DNA of 39,114 nucleotides from an uncultured Dialister sp. GTDB taxonomy: Bacteria > Bacillota > Negativicutes > Veillonellales > Dialisteraceae. Shown here piece after piece: positions 1 through 8,554 of the stretch. The position numbers and the translations under genes were made by a program. The stretch is from positions 1 to 39,114 of the forward strand of contig NZ_UPZP01000010.1 in the NCBI RefSeq assembly GCF_900538805.1, given 5' to 3'. The notes under the pieces were generated by a model. The model saw only the letters and a list, made by a program, of their open reading frames with translations. It made no database searches and was not told where the DNA came from. Position 1 is the stretch's first letter. Each line of letters begins with the position of its first letter.

Positions 1-163
1 GCCCTGCGTAGGATAACAATGGAGCAGCATCATCATTCTTAACCTCGTACACCCTTTGCCTCTTCGAGGCGTTCCCCCTCAAGGGGAAACAAGAAATTTA
101 GAATCGCTTTCCTTTTGTTTGCCCGGCCGGAATGGAGCTGGGCGAAGCCCTGAGGATAGGTCC
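1..163. repeat. Left arm of a 163-bp inverted repeat
   Basis: This stretch is the reverse complement of 37076-37238 with only scattered mismatches, and position 1 pairs with 37238, so it may continue to the left of the window. Near 140-150 it holds the hairpin GGGC-GAA-GCCC; the matching place in the other arm has GCCC-GATA-GGGC, so the hairpin is kept although the bases differ. No ORF in it resembles a protein. Confidence 0.9.
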
Positions 164-185
164 GGACTTTAAATTCTCTCCTTTT

Positions 186-260
186 CCTTGAGCGAAGCGA
201 ACACAACCTTTCTACACAACCCGCCGCCGTAGGCGGCCATAACCTGCGGCGAAGCCGCCA
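186..260. repeat. Hairpin repeat module (second copy near 34287)
   Basis: The text from 186 to 260 recurs at about 34287-34366. It has two small perfect hairpins: GCCGCC-GTA-GGCGGC at 223-237 and GCGGC-GAA-GCCGC at 246-258. In the other copy the second hairpin is GCCGC-GCA-GCGGC, with the arms swapped but pairing kept. Confidence 0.75.
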
Positions 261-266
261 CCACCC

Positions 267-320
267 CTCTGAACCCTCTGAACCTTTTGAACCTTTTGAA
301 CCTTCTGAACCCTTTGAACC
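267..320. repeat. Period-9 tandem array, six units
   Basis: Six consecutive 9-bp units of the form YTYTGAACC fill 267-320 exactly. The same unit recurs at 30004-30039 and, in reverse orientation, at 36836-36871. It lies just downstream of the terminator of the pyruvate:ferredoxin oxidoreductase gene. Confidence 0.85.
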
Positions 321-325
321 CATCA

Positions 326-358
326 GAAAAAGCCATGGCCCATGGCCATGGCTTTTTC
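326..358 (-). terminator. Rho-independent terminator of nifJ
   Basis: A 13-bp perfect stem (326-338 with 346-358) with a 7-base loop ends in a T-run when read on the minus strand, 11 bases after the nifJ stop codon. Confidence 0.85.
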
Positions 359-368
359 AGTCTGCTGA

Positions 369-3300
369 TTATTTATTTTCAGCTGCTTTTCTTGCTTCGA
401 TTTCCATATCGTAGGATTTCTGGATACGGACGTAGTTTTCGCGGCGCTGTTTGGCGTCTCTTTCTGTCTTTTCGAAGAGTTCTTCTGCCTTGTCGGGGAA
501 GAGTTTGGCAAGGGATGCAAAGCGGACTTCGCCCATGAGGTATTCCCGGAAGTTTCCTTTCGGTTCCCTGCTGTCCAGATGGAAGGGGTTCTTACCCTGT
601 TCCAAAAGGGTGGGGTTGTAGCGCCAGTTGCACCAGTAGCCGCATTCCACGGCTCTCTTTTCTTCTTCAGAGGACTTGCCCATGCCTGCTTTCAGACCGT
701 GATTGATGCAGGGAGCGTAGGCGATGATGAGGGACGGTCCCGGATAGGCTTCTGCTTCGCTGATGGCTTTGAATGCCTGGTTCATGTCGGCGCCCAGGGC
801 GATCTGTGCTACATAGATGTAGCCGTAGGAAACGGCAATCATGCCAAGGTCTTTCTTCTTTGTCTTCTTGCCGGAGGCTGCGAATTTGGCAATGGCAGCG
901 GCGGGGGTGGATTTACTGGACTGTCCGCCGGTATTGGAGTACACTTCTGTATCCAGTACGAGGACGTTCACGTCTTCGCCGGAGGCAAGAACCTGGTCAA
1001 GGCCGCCGAAGCCGATATCATAGGCCCAGCCGTCGCCGCCGAAGATCCACTGGGATTTCTTCACGAAGTGGTCTTTGAGGTCCAAAAGTTCCTTGTATTC
1101 CGGATGAGCGGAAACTTCTGCAGTGAGGGCGGCTTCCAGTTTGTCTGCCCTGTCTCTGGTGCCGTTTCCGATATCCTTCTTGTCCAGCCATTCTTCGATG
1201 GCAGTCTTTACGGTATCATCGGCAGCGGGGAGTGCTTCCTTCAGTTTGCCGGTGAGACGGTCGCGAAGTTTGGCTTCGCCCAGGTGCATGCCCAGACCGT
1301 ATTCCGCGTTGTCTTCAAAGAGGGAGTTGGCCCATGCCGGTCCCTGGCCTCTGGCATTCTTTGTGTAAGGCATGGAGGGGGAGCTGGCTCCGTAAATGGA
1401 GGAGCAGCCGGTGGCATTGGCAATCATCATGCGGTCGCCGAAGAGGCGGGTCACCATATTGATATACGGTGTTTCGCCACAGCCTGCGCAGGCGCCGGAG
1501 AATTCAAAGTAGGTCGGTTCAAACTGGGCGCTTCTGAGGTTGCCCTTGCCCAGCGGGTTCTTGCGGGCAGGAAGCTTCATGGCGTAGTCCCAGAGTTCCT
1601 GTTTCGGCAGCTGGGTTTCAGCAGGCTTCATGACGAGAGCCTTCTTGGGAGCCGGGCAGGTGTTGGCGCAGATGCCGCAGCCGTAGCAGTCTTCCGGATC
1701 GATGACGATGCGGAATTTCAGGCCTTTCACGGGGCCCCTGAATTCTTTCACAATGAATCCTTCCGGTGCTTTTTCCGCTTCTTCTTCCGTTACCAGGACC
1801 GGACGGATGGTGGCATGGGGGCATACCACGGAGCACTGGTTGCATTCGATACAGTTTTCAGGAATCCATTCAGGAATGTTGATGGCAGCAGCGGGACGTT
1901 CGTACTTGGATGTGCCAGAGGGGAATGTGCCGTCTTCCAGGCCTTTCCAGGTGGAAACAGGGAGGTCGTCCCCTTCCTGGCGGTTCATGACGTCGCATAC
2001 GTCTTTGACGAAATCAGGACGGGCTACTCTGGCAATGGAGCCGCCGGTGGTGGCGTGTTCCCATTCTGCCGGAACTTCCACTTCTTCCATGCCGGTCATG
2101 CCTGCGTCCACGGCGGCATTGTTCATGTCCACCACGTTCTGGCCCTTACGGCCGTAGGATTTTTCATTGGAATCCTTCAGGTACTTCACCGCATCTTCAT
2201 CGGGAATGATGTGGGTGAGGTGGAAGAAGGCAGCCTGCATGATCATGTTGATACGGCCGCCCAGACCGATTTTCTTTGCAATTTCAAAGGCATCGATGAT
2301 GTAGAACTTCGCATGAAGGGCAGCGAGCTTCCGTTTCATGGCAGCCGGCAGTACCCGGTCCAGGTCTTCCTTTCTCCAGGGGGAGTTCAGAAGGAAAATG
2401 CCGCCGGGTTTGAAGCCCCTAAGGAGGTCGTATTTATAAATGTAGGACGGACGGTGGCAGGCAATGTAGTCGGCCTTCCGGATGAGGTAGGGCTTCCGGA
2501 TGGGGTCTTCGCCGAAGCGGAGGTGGGAAATGGTGACACCGCCGGATTTCTTGGAGTCATAGGCAAAGTAGCCCTGGGCATAGAGGTTTGTGTGGTCGCC
2601 GATGATTTTGATGGCGCTCTTGTTGGCGCCTACGGTGCCGTCACTGCCGAAGCCCCAGAATTTGCAGGAAACCAGTTTGCTCGGCATTTCCGGAACCGGA
2701 ACGGGTGCAAGGGAGAGGCCGGTGACGTCGTCGTTGATGGAAAGGGTGAAATTATGGCGCGGATTTTCTTCCTTCAGGTGTTCATAGACTGCCATAATAT
2801 CTTCCGGAATTACGTCCTTGGAGCCAAGGCCGTAGCGTCCGCCGCATACTTTGATGGAGCGGCCGGAGGAAGCGATGGCGGAAACCACATCCAGGTAGAG
2901 CGGTTCGCCGATGGCGCCGGGTTCGCGGGTGCGGTCAAGGACTGCAATTTTCTTCACGGTTTCCGGAATCTGGGAGAGGAAGTGTTTCACAGAGAACGGG
3001 CGGTAGAGATGAACGTTCAGGACGCCTACCTTTTCGCCATGGGCGTTCAGGGCATCGGTGACATCTTTGCAGATATCGGTGACGGAGCCGATGGCAATGA
3101 CCATACGGTCTGCATCGGGAGCGCCGTAGTAGTCGAAGAGGTGGTAGCTTCTGCCGGTGATTTTGCTGATTTTGTCCATGTAGTCCTGGACGATTTCAGG
3201 CAGGGCATTGTAGAAGGGGTTGGCTGCTTCGCAGTGCTGGAAATAGACATCCGGGTTTTCAGCGGTGCCGCGAATCACCGGATGGTCCGGGCTGAGGGCA

Positions 3301-3914
3301 CGGGCACGGAATTCAGCGAGAGCCTTCTGGTCGATTAAGGGAGCCAGTTCATCATAGCCCAAAACTTCCACCTTCTGGATTTCATGGCTGGTACGGAAGC
3401 CGTCGAAGAAGTTGATGAAAGGAATCCGGCCTTTGATGGCAGCCAGATGGGCAATGCCGGCCAGGTCCATGATTTCCTGGGCGTTTGCTTCTGCCAGCAT
3501 GGCGCAGCCGGTGGCACGGGCGCTCATGACGTCCTGGTGGTCGCCGAAAATGGAGAGGGCATGGTTGGCCAGTGCGCGGGCAGCGATGTGGAATACGCCC
3601 GGCAGCAGTTCGCCTGCCACTTTATACATATTTGGAATCATGAGGAGCATCCCCTGGGATGCGGTATAGGTGGTGGTCAGGGCACCGCCCTGGAGGGAGC
3701 CGTGAAAAGCGCCGGCAGCGCCGCCTTCGGCCTGCATTTCCACAACGTGAACCGTGTCGCCGAAAATGTTCTTCTTTCCGTGGGCGGACCATTCATCCAC
3801 CGATTCCGCCATGGGAGAGGAAGGGGTAATCGGATAAATGGCAGCTACTTCAGTGAATGCGTAGGAAATATACGCAGCAGCTGTATTTCCATCCATTGTT
3901 TTTACTTTTCTCAC
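369..3914 (-). CDS. nifJ: Pyruvate:ferredoxin (flavodoxin) oxidoreductase
   Basis: This enzyme oxidises pyruvate with CoA to acetyl-CoA and CO2 and passes electrons to ferredoxin or flavodoxin; it is a central cytoplasmic step of anaerobic energy metabolism. From the GTG at 3914 it has 1181 residues, the usual size of the single-chain enzyme. Visible parts are the N-terminal YPITPSSP motif (about 27-34), two ferredoxin-like clusters CIECNQC...CP (about 688-700) and CYGCGIC...CP (about 742-753), CAGCGETPY (about 807), and the thiamine diphosphate site with GDGWAYDIG (about 958) and NTGGQSS (about 993). The open frame runs upstream to 4064, but GTG at 3914 has an AGGAG at 3926-3930; ATG at 3896 is the alternative. 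The gene is transcribed alone, divergent from a LysR gene. Confidence 0.97.
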   Translation of the reverse strand: MRKVKTMDGNTAAAYISYAFTEVAAIYPITPSSPMAESVDEWSAHGKKNIFGDTVHVVEMQAEGGAAGAFHGSLQGGALTTTYTASQGMLLMIPNMYKVAGELLPGVFHIAARALANHALSIFGDHQDVMSARATGCAMLAEANAQEIMDLAGIAHLAAIKGRIPFINFFDGFRTSHEIQKVEVLGYDELAPLIDQKALAEFRARALSPDHPVIRGTAENPDVYFQHCEAANPFYNALPEIVQDYMDKISKITGRSYHLFDYYGAPDADRMVIAIGSVTDICKDVTDALNAHGEKVGVLNVHLYRPFSVKHFLSQIPETVKKIAVLDRTREPGAIGEPLYLDVVSAIASSGRSIKVCGGRYGLGSKDVIPEDIMAVYEHLKEENPRHNFTLSINDDVTGLSLAPVPVPEMPSKLVSCKFWGFGSDGTVGANKSAIKIIGDHTNLYAQGYFAYDSKKSGGVTISHLRFGEDPIRKPYLIRKADYIACHRPSYIYKYDLLRGFKPGGIFLLNSPWRKEDLDRVLPAAMKRKLAALHAKFYIIDAFEIAKKIGLGGRINMIMQAAFFHLTHIIPDEDAVKYLKDSNEKSYGRKGQNVVDMNNAAVDAGMTGMEEVEVPAEWEHATTGGSIARVARPDFVKDVCDVMNRQEGDDLPVSTWKGLEDGTFPSGTSKYERPAAAINIPEWIPENCIECNQCSVVCPHATIRPVLVTEEEAEKAPEGFIVKEFRGPVKGLKFRIVIDPEDCYGCGICANTCPAPKKALVMKPAETQLPKQELWDYAMKLPARKNPLGKGNLRSAQFEPTYFEFSGACAGCGETPYINMVTRLFGDRMMIANATGCSSIYGASSPSMPYTKNARGQGPAWANSLFEDNAEYGLGMHLGEAKLRDRLTGKLKEALPAADDTVKTAIEEWLDKKDIGNGTRDRADKLEAALTAEVSAHPEYKELLDLKDHFVKKSQWIFGGDGWAYDIGFGGLDQVLASGEDVNVLVLDTEVYSNTGGQSSKSTPAAAIAKFAASGKKTKKKDLGMIAVSYGYIYVAQIALGADMNQAFKAISEAEAYPGPSLIIAYAPCINHGLKAGMGKSSEEEKRAVECGYWCNWRYNPTLLEQGKNPFHLDSREPKGNFREYLMGEVRFASLAKLFPDKAEELFEKTERDAKQRRENYVRIQKSYDMEIEARKAAENK

Positions 3915-3935
3915 AGAATCAACAACTCCTTTTCT

Positions 3936-3957
3936 GAAAAACAGTCCCCTGTTTTTC
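3936..3957 (-). promoter_or_regulatory. Hairpin in the nifJ leader
   Basis: A perfect 9-bp stem (GAAAAACAG with CTGTTTTTC) with a 4-base loop sits directly upstream of the nifJ ribosome binding site. With the promoter at 4182-4210 the leader is about 260 nt, so this hairpin would be in the mRNA. Its role (attenuation, stability or none) is inference. Confidence 0.5.
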
Positions 3958-4058
3958 TTTGAAAATACCTGCAGGAAAGGGGAGAGGGAATGCTCCCTGC
4001 ACCAAAGCACGGGCGGTAGAAAATCCGGAAGGGGAAGTCCCTTTTTCATCTCTTTCTC

Positions 4059-4087
4059 TTGCAAGATGCCTGGAAATTATGTACAAT
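4059..4087 (+). promoter_or_regulatory. Sigma-A-type promoter reading toward lysR
   Basis: TTGCAA (4059-4064) and TACAAT (4082-4087) are 17 bp apart. It lies about 225 bp before the LysR start and inside the nifJ leader, so the two transcripts would overlap. Confidence 0.5.
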
Positions 4088-4181
4088 AGTTCTATGATAA
4101 ATATGCATAGATGTCCGGACTTCATTCTATACAAATCATGAAACACTGTACCTCAGGCTGCGTCCTGTTAGACACATCATT

Positions 4182-4210
4182 ATTATAGAATAAAGTCATT
4201 TTTTACACAA
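4182..4210 (-). promoter_or_regulatory. Probable nifJ promoter
   Basis: On the minus strand TTGTGT (4205-4210) and a perfect TATAAT (4182-4187) are 17 bp apart. This places the start of transcription near 4175 and gives a leader of about 260 nt. Confidence 0.65.
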
Positions 4211-4262
4211 GAGAAGCACTGCTTTGCCCCTGTGGATGAATCGGCGCTTCCCATGAATTCAT

Positions 4263-4283
4263 GACAGAAACCGCCTTTCTGTC
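4263..4283. promoter_or_regulatory. Palindrome before lysR, possible operator
   Basis: GACAGAAA and TTTCTGTC form a perfect 8-bp inverted repeat around CCGCC, 18 bp upstream of the lysR ribosome binding site. It could be an autoregulatory site or an RNA hairpin; nothing in the sequence decides between these. Confidence 0.4.
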
Positions 4284-4313
4284 AAAATAGAAAATCGACA
4301 GGAGGAAAGAAGA

Positions 4314-5237
4314 ATGGATTATCGTCATTTGAAGTATTTCATGGAAGTAGCACAGCAGAAGAGCTTCAGCAAGGCTGCCAGAAACCTCCATATTTCCCAG
4401 TCCGCCATCAGCCGCATGATTAAATCCCTGGAAGATGAGCTGGGCGTCACCCTTTTCATCCGCAACGCCAAAACCGTAGAAATCACGGCACCCGGCACCA
4501 TTTTCTACAACTACGCCAAACGCTGCCTTTTCGTTTTCGAACATCTGAAATCGGATTTTGAAAACGAATTCAACCTGAAGCAGGACACCATCGAAATCGG
4601 CCTTCCGCCCATTACGGACGCCCACGTATTTGCCAAGCTTCTGGGCGAATTCAAGCGCACCTACCCCCAGATTGCCATCAAACTTTATGAACACGGCTCC
4701 AAGGTCATCGAATCCTCCGTGCAGGAAGGTATCATCGACGTAGGCATTATCTGCACCATTCCGAACAAGGACTTCGAATCCTTCTTCCTGTCGGAAGATG
4801 AAATGTGCGTGGTCATGCCCAAGGGCTATCCGCTGGAGGAAAACAGGGAAGTGCCCATGAAACTGCTGGCAGACTATCCCCTGGTGCTCTACCGGGACGA
4901 TTTCAACCTGCATGACGATATCCTGGCCAACTGCAAGAAAATCGGCTTCACGCCGAAGGTGGTTTTTGAAACAAGCCAGCGGGAACTGATGCTGCAGACC
5001 GTGGCCAGCGGCCTGGGCGTCGCTATCCTGCCTTCCCGCCTCTGCCCCGCCAACAGCGAAGACAGCCGGGTGGTGACCAGGGTGATGACGGAACCGAGAA
5101 TGACCCACCACCTCTACGCCATCTGGAAGAAGGGACGCTTCCTCTCCAGAGCCGCCCGCCTGTGGATCGAATTCACCAAGGACCACCTCACCATGCTGAA
5201 TGACAATAAGAAGTTAGACGATGAGATGAGGAAATAG
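4314..5237 (+). CDS. LysR-family transcriptional regulator
   Basis: The 307-residue protein has the LysR layout: an N-terminal winged helix-turn-helix (roughly residues 1-60, with SFSKAARNLHISQSAISRMI and a Leu-Gly-rich wing) and a periplasmic-binding-protein-like effector domain (about 90-295). The start is fixed by GGAGG at 4301-4305, eight bases before the ATG. LysR proteins often control the divergent neighbour, which here is nifJ, so a role in pyruvate metabolism is plausible but unproven. The effector cannot be read from the sequence. A short membrane protein follows after 8 bp and probably shares the transcript. Confidence 0.93.
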   Translation: MDYRHLKYFMEVAQQKSFSKAARNLHISQSAISRMIKSLEDELGVTLFIRNAKTVEITAPGTIFYNYAKRCLFVFEHLKSDFENEFNLKQDTIEIGLPPITDAHVFAKLLGEFKRTYPQIAIKLYEHGSKVIESSVQEGIIDVGIICTIPNKDFESFFLSEDEMCVVMPKGYPLEENREVPMKLLADYPLVLYRDDFNLHDDILANCKKIGFTPKVVFETSQRELMLQTVASGLGVAILPSRLCPANSEDSRVVTRVMTEPRMTHHLYAIWKKGRFLSRAARLWIEFTKDHLTMLNDNKKLDDEMRK

Positions 5238-5245
5238 GAACTGCC

Positions 5246-5542
5246 TTGAAACAGTGGAAAGAAAAACTGGACTGGCAGCGAAACCGGCCCCTCTACCTCA
5301 TCATGGCCGCCCTTCTGGCCATGGTGGTGTACCAGCAGTTCCTCATTACGGATCTGCAGGAAAGGATGATGAACATCGAATCCTCAAGGTACGATGACCA
5401 GCTGAACGACATCCGCTGGGAAGCGGAAACCGCCCTGTCCGAAAATAAAGAACAGCAAAAGGACATCCTCCAGCTCCAGAAGCATTCCGCCAGCCAGAAC
5501 TGGCGGCTCATGGAAATGGAATGGGACACCTATGGGAAATAG
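5246..5542 (+). CDS. Small membrane-anchored coiled-coil protein, unknown function
   Basis: This 98-residue protein starts at a TTG 8 bp after the LysR stop. It has one membrane segment (about residues 16-34, hydrophobic from PLYLIMAALL onward) and a charged, probably coiled-coil C-terminal part rich in Glu, Gln and Lys. The topology would leave most of the protein on one side of the membrane. No family is recognised. Coding is supported by the spacing to lysR and by the strong terminator right after the stop codon. The TTG start is weak because the upstream purine stretch is poor. Confidence 0.6.
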   Translation: MKQWKEKLDWQRNRPLYLIMAALLAMVVYQQFLITDLQERMMNIESSRYDDQLNDIRWEAETALSENKEQQKDILQLQKHSASQNWRLMEMEWDTYGK

Positions 5543-5548
5543 AAAAAG

Positions 5549-5585
5549 CTGTGAAGGAATAGAGACGATTCCTTCACAGTTTTTT
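5549..5585 (+). terminator. Terminator after the lysR unit
   Basis: A perfect 12-bp stem (CTGTGAAGGAAT with ATTCCTTCACAG) and a 7-base loop are followed by six T. The same stem core recurs at 9797, 22873 and 38898. Confidence 0.9.
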
Positions 5586-5887
5586 ATATGCCCCCTATAG
5601 ATTTTTCCGGCATGATGGTAAGCTGCCCGTCGCGTTATTCCGAGCAAAGCAAAATGGCATCAGCGCTTTCCAGCTCCATTGTCATTTCGAGCGGAGGACA
5701 GCGGCGAAATGATGCCGGTAGTTCATGGAGCTAGTGAAGAGGAGTCGAGAAATCTCCTACCGCAATGTTACAGGCTGCATTGAGGCAGAAAATCTTGGGG
5801 TCCAGCGTCTTCATGTACCTCTTATACATCAGATACTTTTAACCATTTACATCCCTTTTCCATGGCATCATCGGGAGAATCGTTCTG
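5586..5887. repeat. Spacer with a degenerate dispersed repeat
   Basis: After the terminator come elements also found, better preserved, at 9840-10018 and 38940-39114: CTATAGAT, GTAAGCTG, GTCATTTCGAGCGGAG and GAGTCGAGAAATCTCC. From about 5765 to 5880 nothing recognisable is seen. Confidence 0.6.
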
Positions 5888-5896
5888 TGGTATAAT
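5888..5896 (+). promoter_or_regulatory. Extended -10 promoter of the thioesterase-murI operon
   Basis: TGG followed by a perfect TATAAT at 5891-5896 forms an extended -10 element, 30 bp before the first ATG. No good -35 box is seen. Confidence 0.65.
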
Positions 5897-5925
5897 TAAA
5901 AAATACAGAAGTTATGGAGGTTCCT

Positions 5926-6342
5926 ATGTTCACATATAAAAGAAGAGTCAAATTTTACGAAACCGACGGCATGCAGGTGGTGCACCATGCCAACTACCTG
6001 CGCTACTTTGAAGAAGCCCGGGTGGAATACCTGCGGGAGGGGAAACTGGACCTCACGGAGCTCATGGACGAAGGCATCGTATTTCCCATTGTGGAAGTGG
6101 AAGTCAAGTACCACCAGAGTGCCCGGTATGACGAAGTGCTCCTCATTAAAACCTACCTTCGCAAGGTAGACCGGGCAAGGCTGGTCTTTGAATACGAAGT
6201 GGTTTCCGAAAAGTCCGGCGCCCTGCTTACCACCGGCCGCACGGTGAATACCTATACGGACATGAAAACAGGCCGGATTGTGCGGCTGCCGAAGGAAAAG
6301 CTGGCGGCCCTCATTGATTTATCCAAAGGGGATAGAGAATAA
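5926..6342 (+). CDS. YbgC/FadM-family acyl-CoA thioesterase
   Basis: A 138-residue hot-dog-fold protein of the 4-hydroxybenzoyl-CoA thioesterase type, predicted to hydrolyse acyl-CoA esters in the cytoplasm. The signature YETDGMQVVHHANYLRYFEEAR lies at about residues 11-32 and includes the catalytic Asp14. The ATG at 5926 is preferred over 5914 because GGAGG (5916-5920) is five bases before it. The stop codon overlaps the murI start (TAATG), so the two are translationally coupled. The natural substrate is not evident; in Gram-negative bacteria YbgC sits near envelope functions, but no tol-pal genes are present here. Confidence 0.92.
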   Translation: MFTYKRRVKFYETDGMQVVHHANYLRYFEEARVEYLREGKLDLTELMDEGIVFPIVEVEVKYHQSARYDEVLLIKTYLRKVDRARLVFEYEVVSEKSGALLTTGRTVNTYTDMKTGRIVRLPKEKLAALIDLSKGDRE

Positions 6343-7115
6343 TGGACAACAGACCGATTGGCATCATGGATTCCGGCGTAGGGGGCCTCACCGTGGCCCG
6401 GGTGCTTCATGAAAGATACCCCAAAGAAAGCATGGTCTTTCTGGGCGACAGCGCCAGAAACCCCTACGGCGAAAGAAGCCGGGATGAAATTGCCCGCTTT
6501 GCAGAGGAAATCAAGGATTTCCTTCTCAAAAAGAATGTGAAGATGATACTTATTGCCTGCAACACCATTTCCTTTAATGTGTACCCTTCCTTTACGGAAG
6601 GGACGGTGCCGGTGGTGAAGATGAGCCTTGATATCACCCTGCCGGAGGGCACGAAAAAGGCAGGCATCTTTGCTACGCCTGCTTCCATCAAAACCCATGC
6701 CCATAAGAAATATGTGGAAAAGAAATTTCCCCATGTGGAATGGGTGGAGGTACCCTGTGACGGCGTGGCGGCGGCTATAGAGCAGGGAAAAGATGAAAAT
6801 TTCATTTCCGCCCTTGTGCAGAAGGCGGCAAAGGAGTATCATGCATTAGGTATAGATGCCGGCTACTGGGCCTGCACCCATTATCCCCTGGCCCCTGGCG
6901 CCTTTAAGAAAGTCTTTCCGGACGTTCCCTTCATCGACCCGGCTCTGCCTACGGTGGAAGCGGGCATGGACATCCTTCGGAAGGAGGATGGGCTCTCGGA
7001 AGGGGGAGGCAGGAATGAATTCTATTTCACCGACGGCCTTACCCATGCGGCGCCTCTGGTGAAACGGCTTTTCGGCCCGGCAGCTGTGGAAAAAACAAAT
7101 CTTGTAGGAGAGTGA
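6342..7115 (+). CDS. murI: Glutamate racemase
   Basis: This 257-residue enzyme interconverts L- and D-glutamate, supplying D-Glu for peptidoglycan. The family marks are clear: GIMDSGVGGLTV at the N-terminus with Asp10, the first catalytic cysteine in IACNT (Cys73), and the second in ACTHYPL (Cys178-Thr-His180). Length is normal. The ATG overlaps the stop codon of the thioesterase gene, and the next gene starts 7 bp downstream. Confidence 0.96.
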   Translation: MDNRPIGIMDSGVGGLTVARVLHERYPKESMVFLGDSARNPYGERSRDEIARFAEEIKDFLLKKNVKMILIACNTISFNVYPSFTEGTVPVVKMSLDITLPEGTKKAGIFATPASIKTHAHKKYVEKKFPHVEWVEVPCDGVAAAIEQGKDENFISALVQKAAKEYHALGIDAGYWACTHYPLAPGAFKKVFPDVPFIDPALPTVEAGMDILRKEDGLSEGGGRNEFYFTDGLTHAAPLVKRLFGPAAVEKTNLVGE

Positions 7116-7122
7116 GTAAAGA

Positions 7123-7677
7123 ATGTTGTTATTGCTTAAAATTGTGGCAGTGATTATCCTTATCATCTGCCTCGGTTTCATTGCCTACTGGGCGGTGGCC
7201 GTGATTAAGGGAGACTGCGTCCTCCGTATGCTGAAATCGAAACGGACGCCCCTCCATGTGGAGTCCATGGACATGCACCATGTGAAACTGTCCTTCACTA
7301 TCCCCATCAAAAATGTGGGGAAGCAGCTGGGCACCATTATGGACGCCTTCGTCCGCATTTACATCCCCTTTGAACAGTACGACAAGGCAAAGGTGACGGG
7401 CCACCTCACCGACTTTGATGTACCAAGGCCCGACGACTACTGGCAGGCCTTCATCCTGGACCCCGGTAAGGAAAAGAAATTCCTTATCACCCTGGACATT
7501 GACGGCAAAGGCCAGAGCATCCTCCAGGACCTGGAAACATTCCCGGAATTCGGCATGGACATTATCTACCAGGTGGTAGCAAGAAGCGACTACTACTACG
7601 CCAAGACAAGAATCGTTATTACCAGAGAAGAGCTGCAGAATGCTCTCTATGAATACACAACGGAGGTGAGAAAATAA
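7123..7677 (+). CDS. Membrane-anchored protein of unknown function
   Basis: The 184-residue product has one N-terminal hydrophobic anchor (about 3-28) and a soluble part of about 150 residues with alternating strands, consistent with a beta-sandwich outside the membrane. GGAGAG lies shortly before the ATG. The gene is 7 bp from murI and its stop overlaps the next start (ATAATGG), so it is part of the operon. No named family is recognised. Phrases such as LSFTIPIKNVGKQLG resemble the strand-rich style of extracytoplasmic LEA/immunoglobulin-like domains, but this is only an impression. Confidence 0.75.
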   Translation: MLLLLKIVAVIILIICLGFIAYWAVAVIKGDCVLRMLKSKRTPLHVESMDMHHVKLSFTIPIKNVGKQLGTIMDAFVRIYIPFEQYDKAKVTGHLTDFDVPRPDDYWQAFILDPGKEKKFLITLDIDGKGQSILQDLETFPEFGMDIIYQVVARSDYYYAKTRIVITREELQNALYEYTTEVRK

Positions 7678-8330
7678 TGGCAGAACTTGAACTCGTTCCT
7701 ATCCATACCAGAATTCTCACCCATCATGACAACATTGTGGATGCCATCCTGGAATACGCAGGCGACCGGATTACGGACCACGACATCGTCTGCTCCGCTG
7801 AGTCGGTGGTAGCCATCACCCAGAACCGCTACGTCCGCCCGGAAGAACTGAACGTATGCTGGCAGGCAAGACTCATGAACCGATTCGTCCCCTCCGCCGG
7901 CTCCATGGCCAGCATTTACGGTATGCAGGCAGCTATGGACGAAGAGGGCAAATGGAATATGCTCTTCTCCTTCGCCCTGGGCGCCGTAGCCAAAATCTTC
8001 GGCAAAAACGGCGTGTTCTACGCCCGCTGCCGCCAGGCTTCCCTCATCGACGACGTCACCGGTACCATGCCGCCCTTCGATAAATGCCTGGTTTACGGTC
8101 CCGCCGACACGGACAACGTATGTGAAAAGATTAAAAAAGCCACCGGTGCCTACGGCGCTGTCATTGCCGACGTGAACGACCTGAAGAGAGCCGCCGTCCT
8201 CGGCAAGAGCCAGGGCCTGGACCCGAAGCAGATTGCCAAAATCCTCATCGACAACCCCTTCGGCAACGACAACCAGAAAACACCAATCGTCATCATCAAG
8301 AACTTCACTGATGTGATGGAAGGAAAATAA
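7677..8330 (+). CDS. CofE-like (F420-0:gamma-glutamyl ligase family) protein
   Basis: The 217-residue protein resembles the CofE/FbiB ligase family: an N-terminal VPIHTRILTHHDNIVDAI followed by DRITDHDIVCSAESVVAITQ. In methanogens and mycobacteria CofE adds glutamate to coenzyme F420 using GTP. At 217 residues it is shorter than typical CofE (about 250), and no F420 biosynthesis genes are in the window, so a true F420 role is doubtful. It may be a different amide ligase. It closes the murI operon and is followed at once by a terminator. Confidence 0.75.
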   Translation: MAELELVPIHTRILTHHDNIVDAILEYAGDRITDHDIVCSAESVVAITQNRYVRPEELNVCWQARLMNRFVPSAGSMASIYGMQAAMDEEGKWNMLFSFALGAVAKIFGKNGVFYARCRQASLIDDVTGTMPPFDKCLVYGPADTDNVCEKIKKATGAYGAVIADVNDLKRAAVLGKSQGLDPKQIAKILIDNPFGNDNQKTPIVIIKNFTDVMEGK

Positions 8331-8333
8331 AAA

Positions 8334-8356
8334 GCAGGGCCCACGCCCTGCTTTTT
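8334..8356 (+). terminator. Terminator of the thioesterase-murI operon
   Basis: GCAGGGC and GCCCTGC form a perfect 7-bp stem with a CCAC loop, followed by five T, three bases after the stop codon. Confidence 0.92.
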
Positions 8357-8377
8357 GCGTGGGACGGTTTCGACTGA

Positions 8378-8430
8378 CCGCTTACCGCTATCTGCTATCC
8401 GCTATCCGTTGTTCGCTGCCCGCTGACTGA
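8378..8430. repeat. Period-7 tandem array, short
   Basis: About seven degenerate 7-bp units of the type CCGCTAT or TCGCTGT. A longer array of the same family is at 29522-29676. Confidence 0.7.
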
Positions 8431-8554
8431 CTGCCTTTGCATCCAGCCCGCAGCATTCTCACCATCGCTTCCAAGCAGAATCCTTCCTGCCGGACACCGT
8501 CATTTTTGCCGGCGGCTCAGAGGGACAGGTCCAAAGGGAAGGAAAGTACGCAGC

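Noticed and set aside
579..3338. 919-codon open frame antisense to nifJ
   Set aside because: It mirrors the codon bias of the real gene, its product is low-complexity Gly/Phe/Val-rich, and no ribosome binding site or family match is seen.
3915..4175. T-box or riboswitch in the nifJ leader
   Set aside because: No T-box motif or known riboswitch core could be recognised; only a simple hairpin is present.
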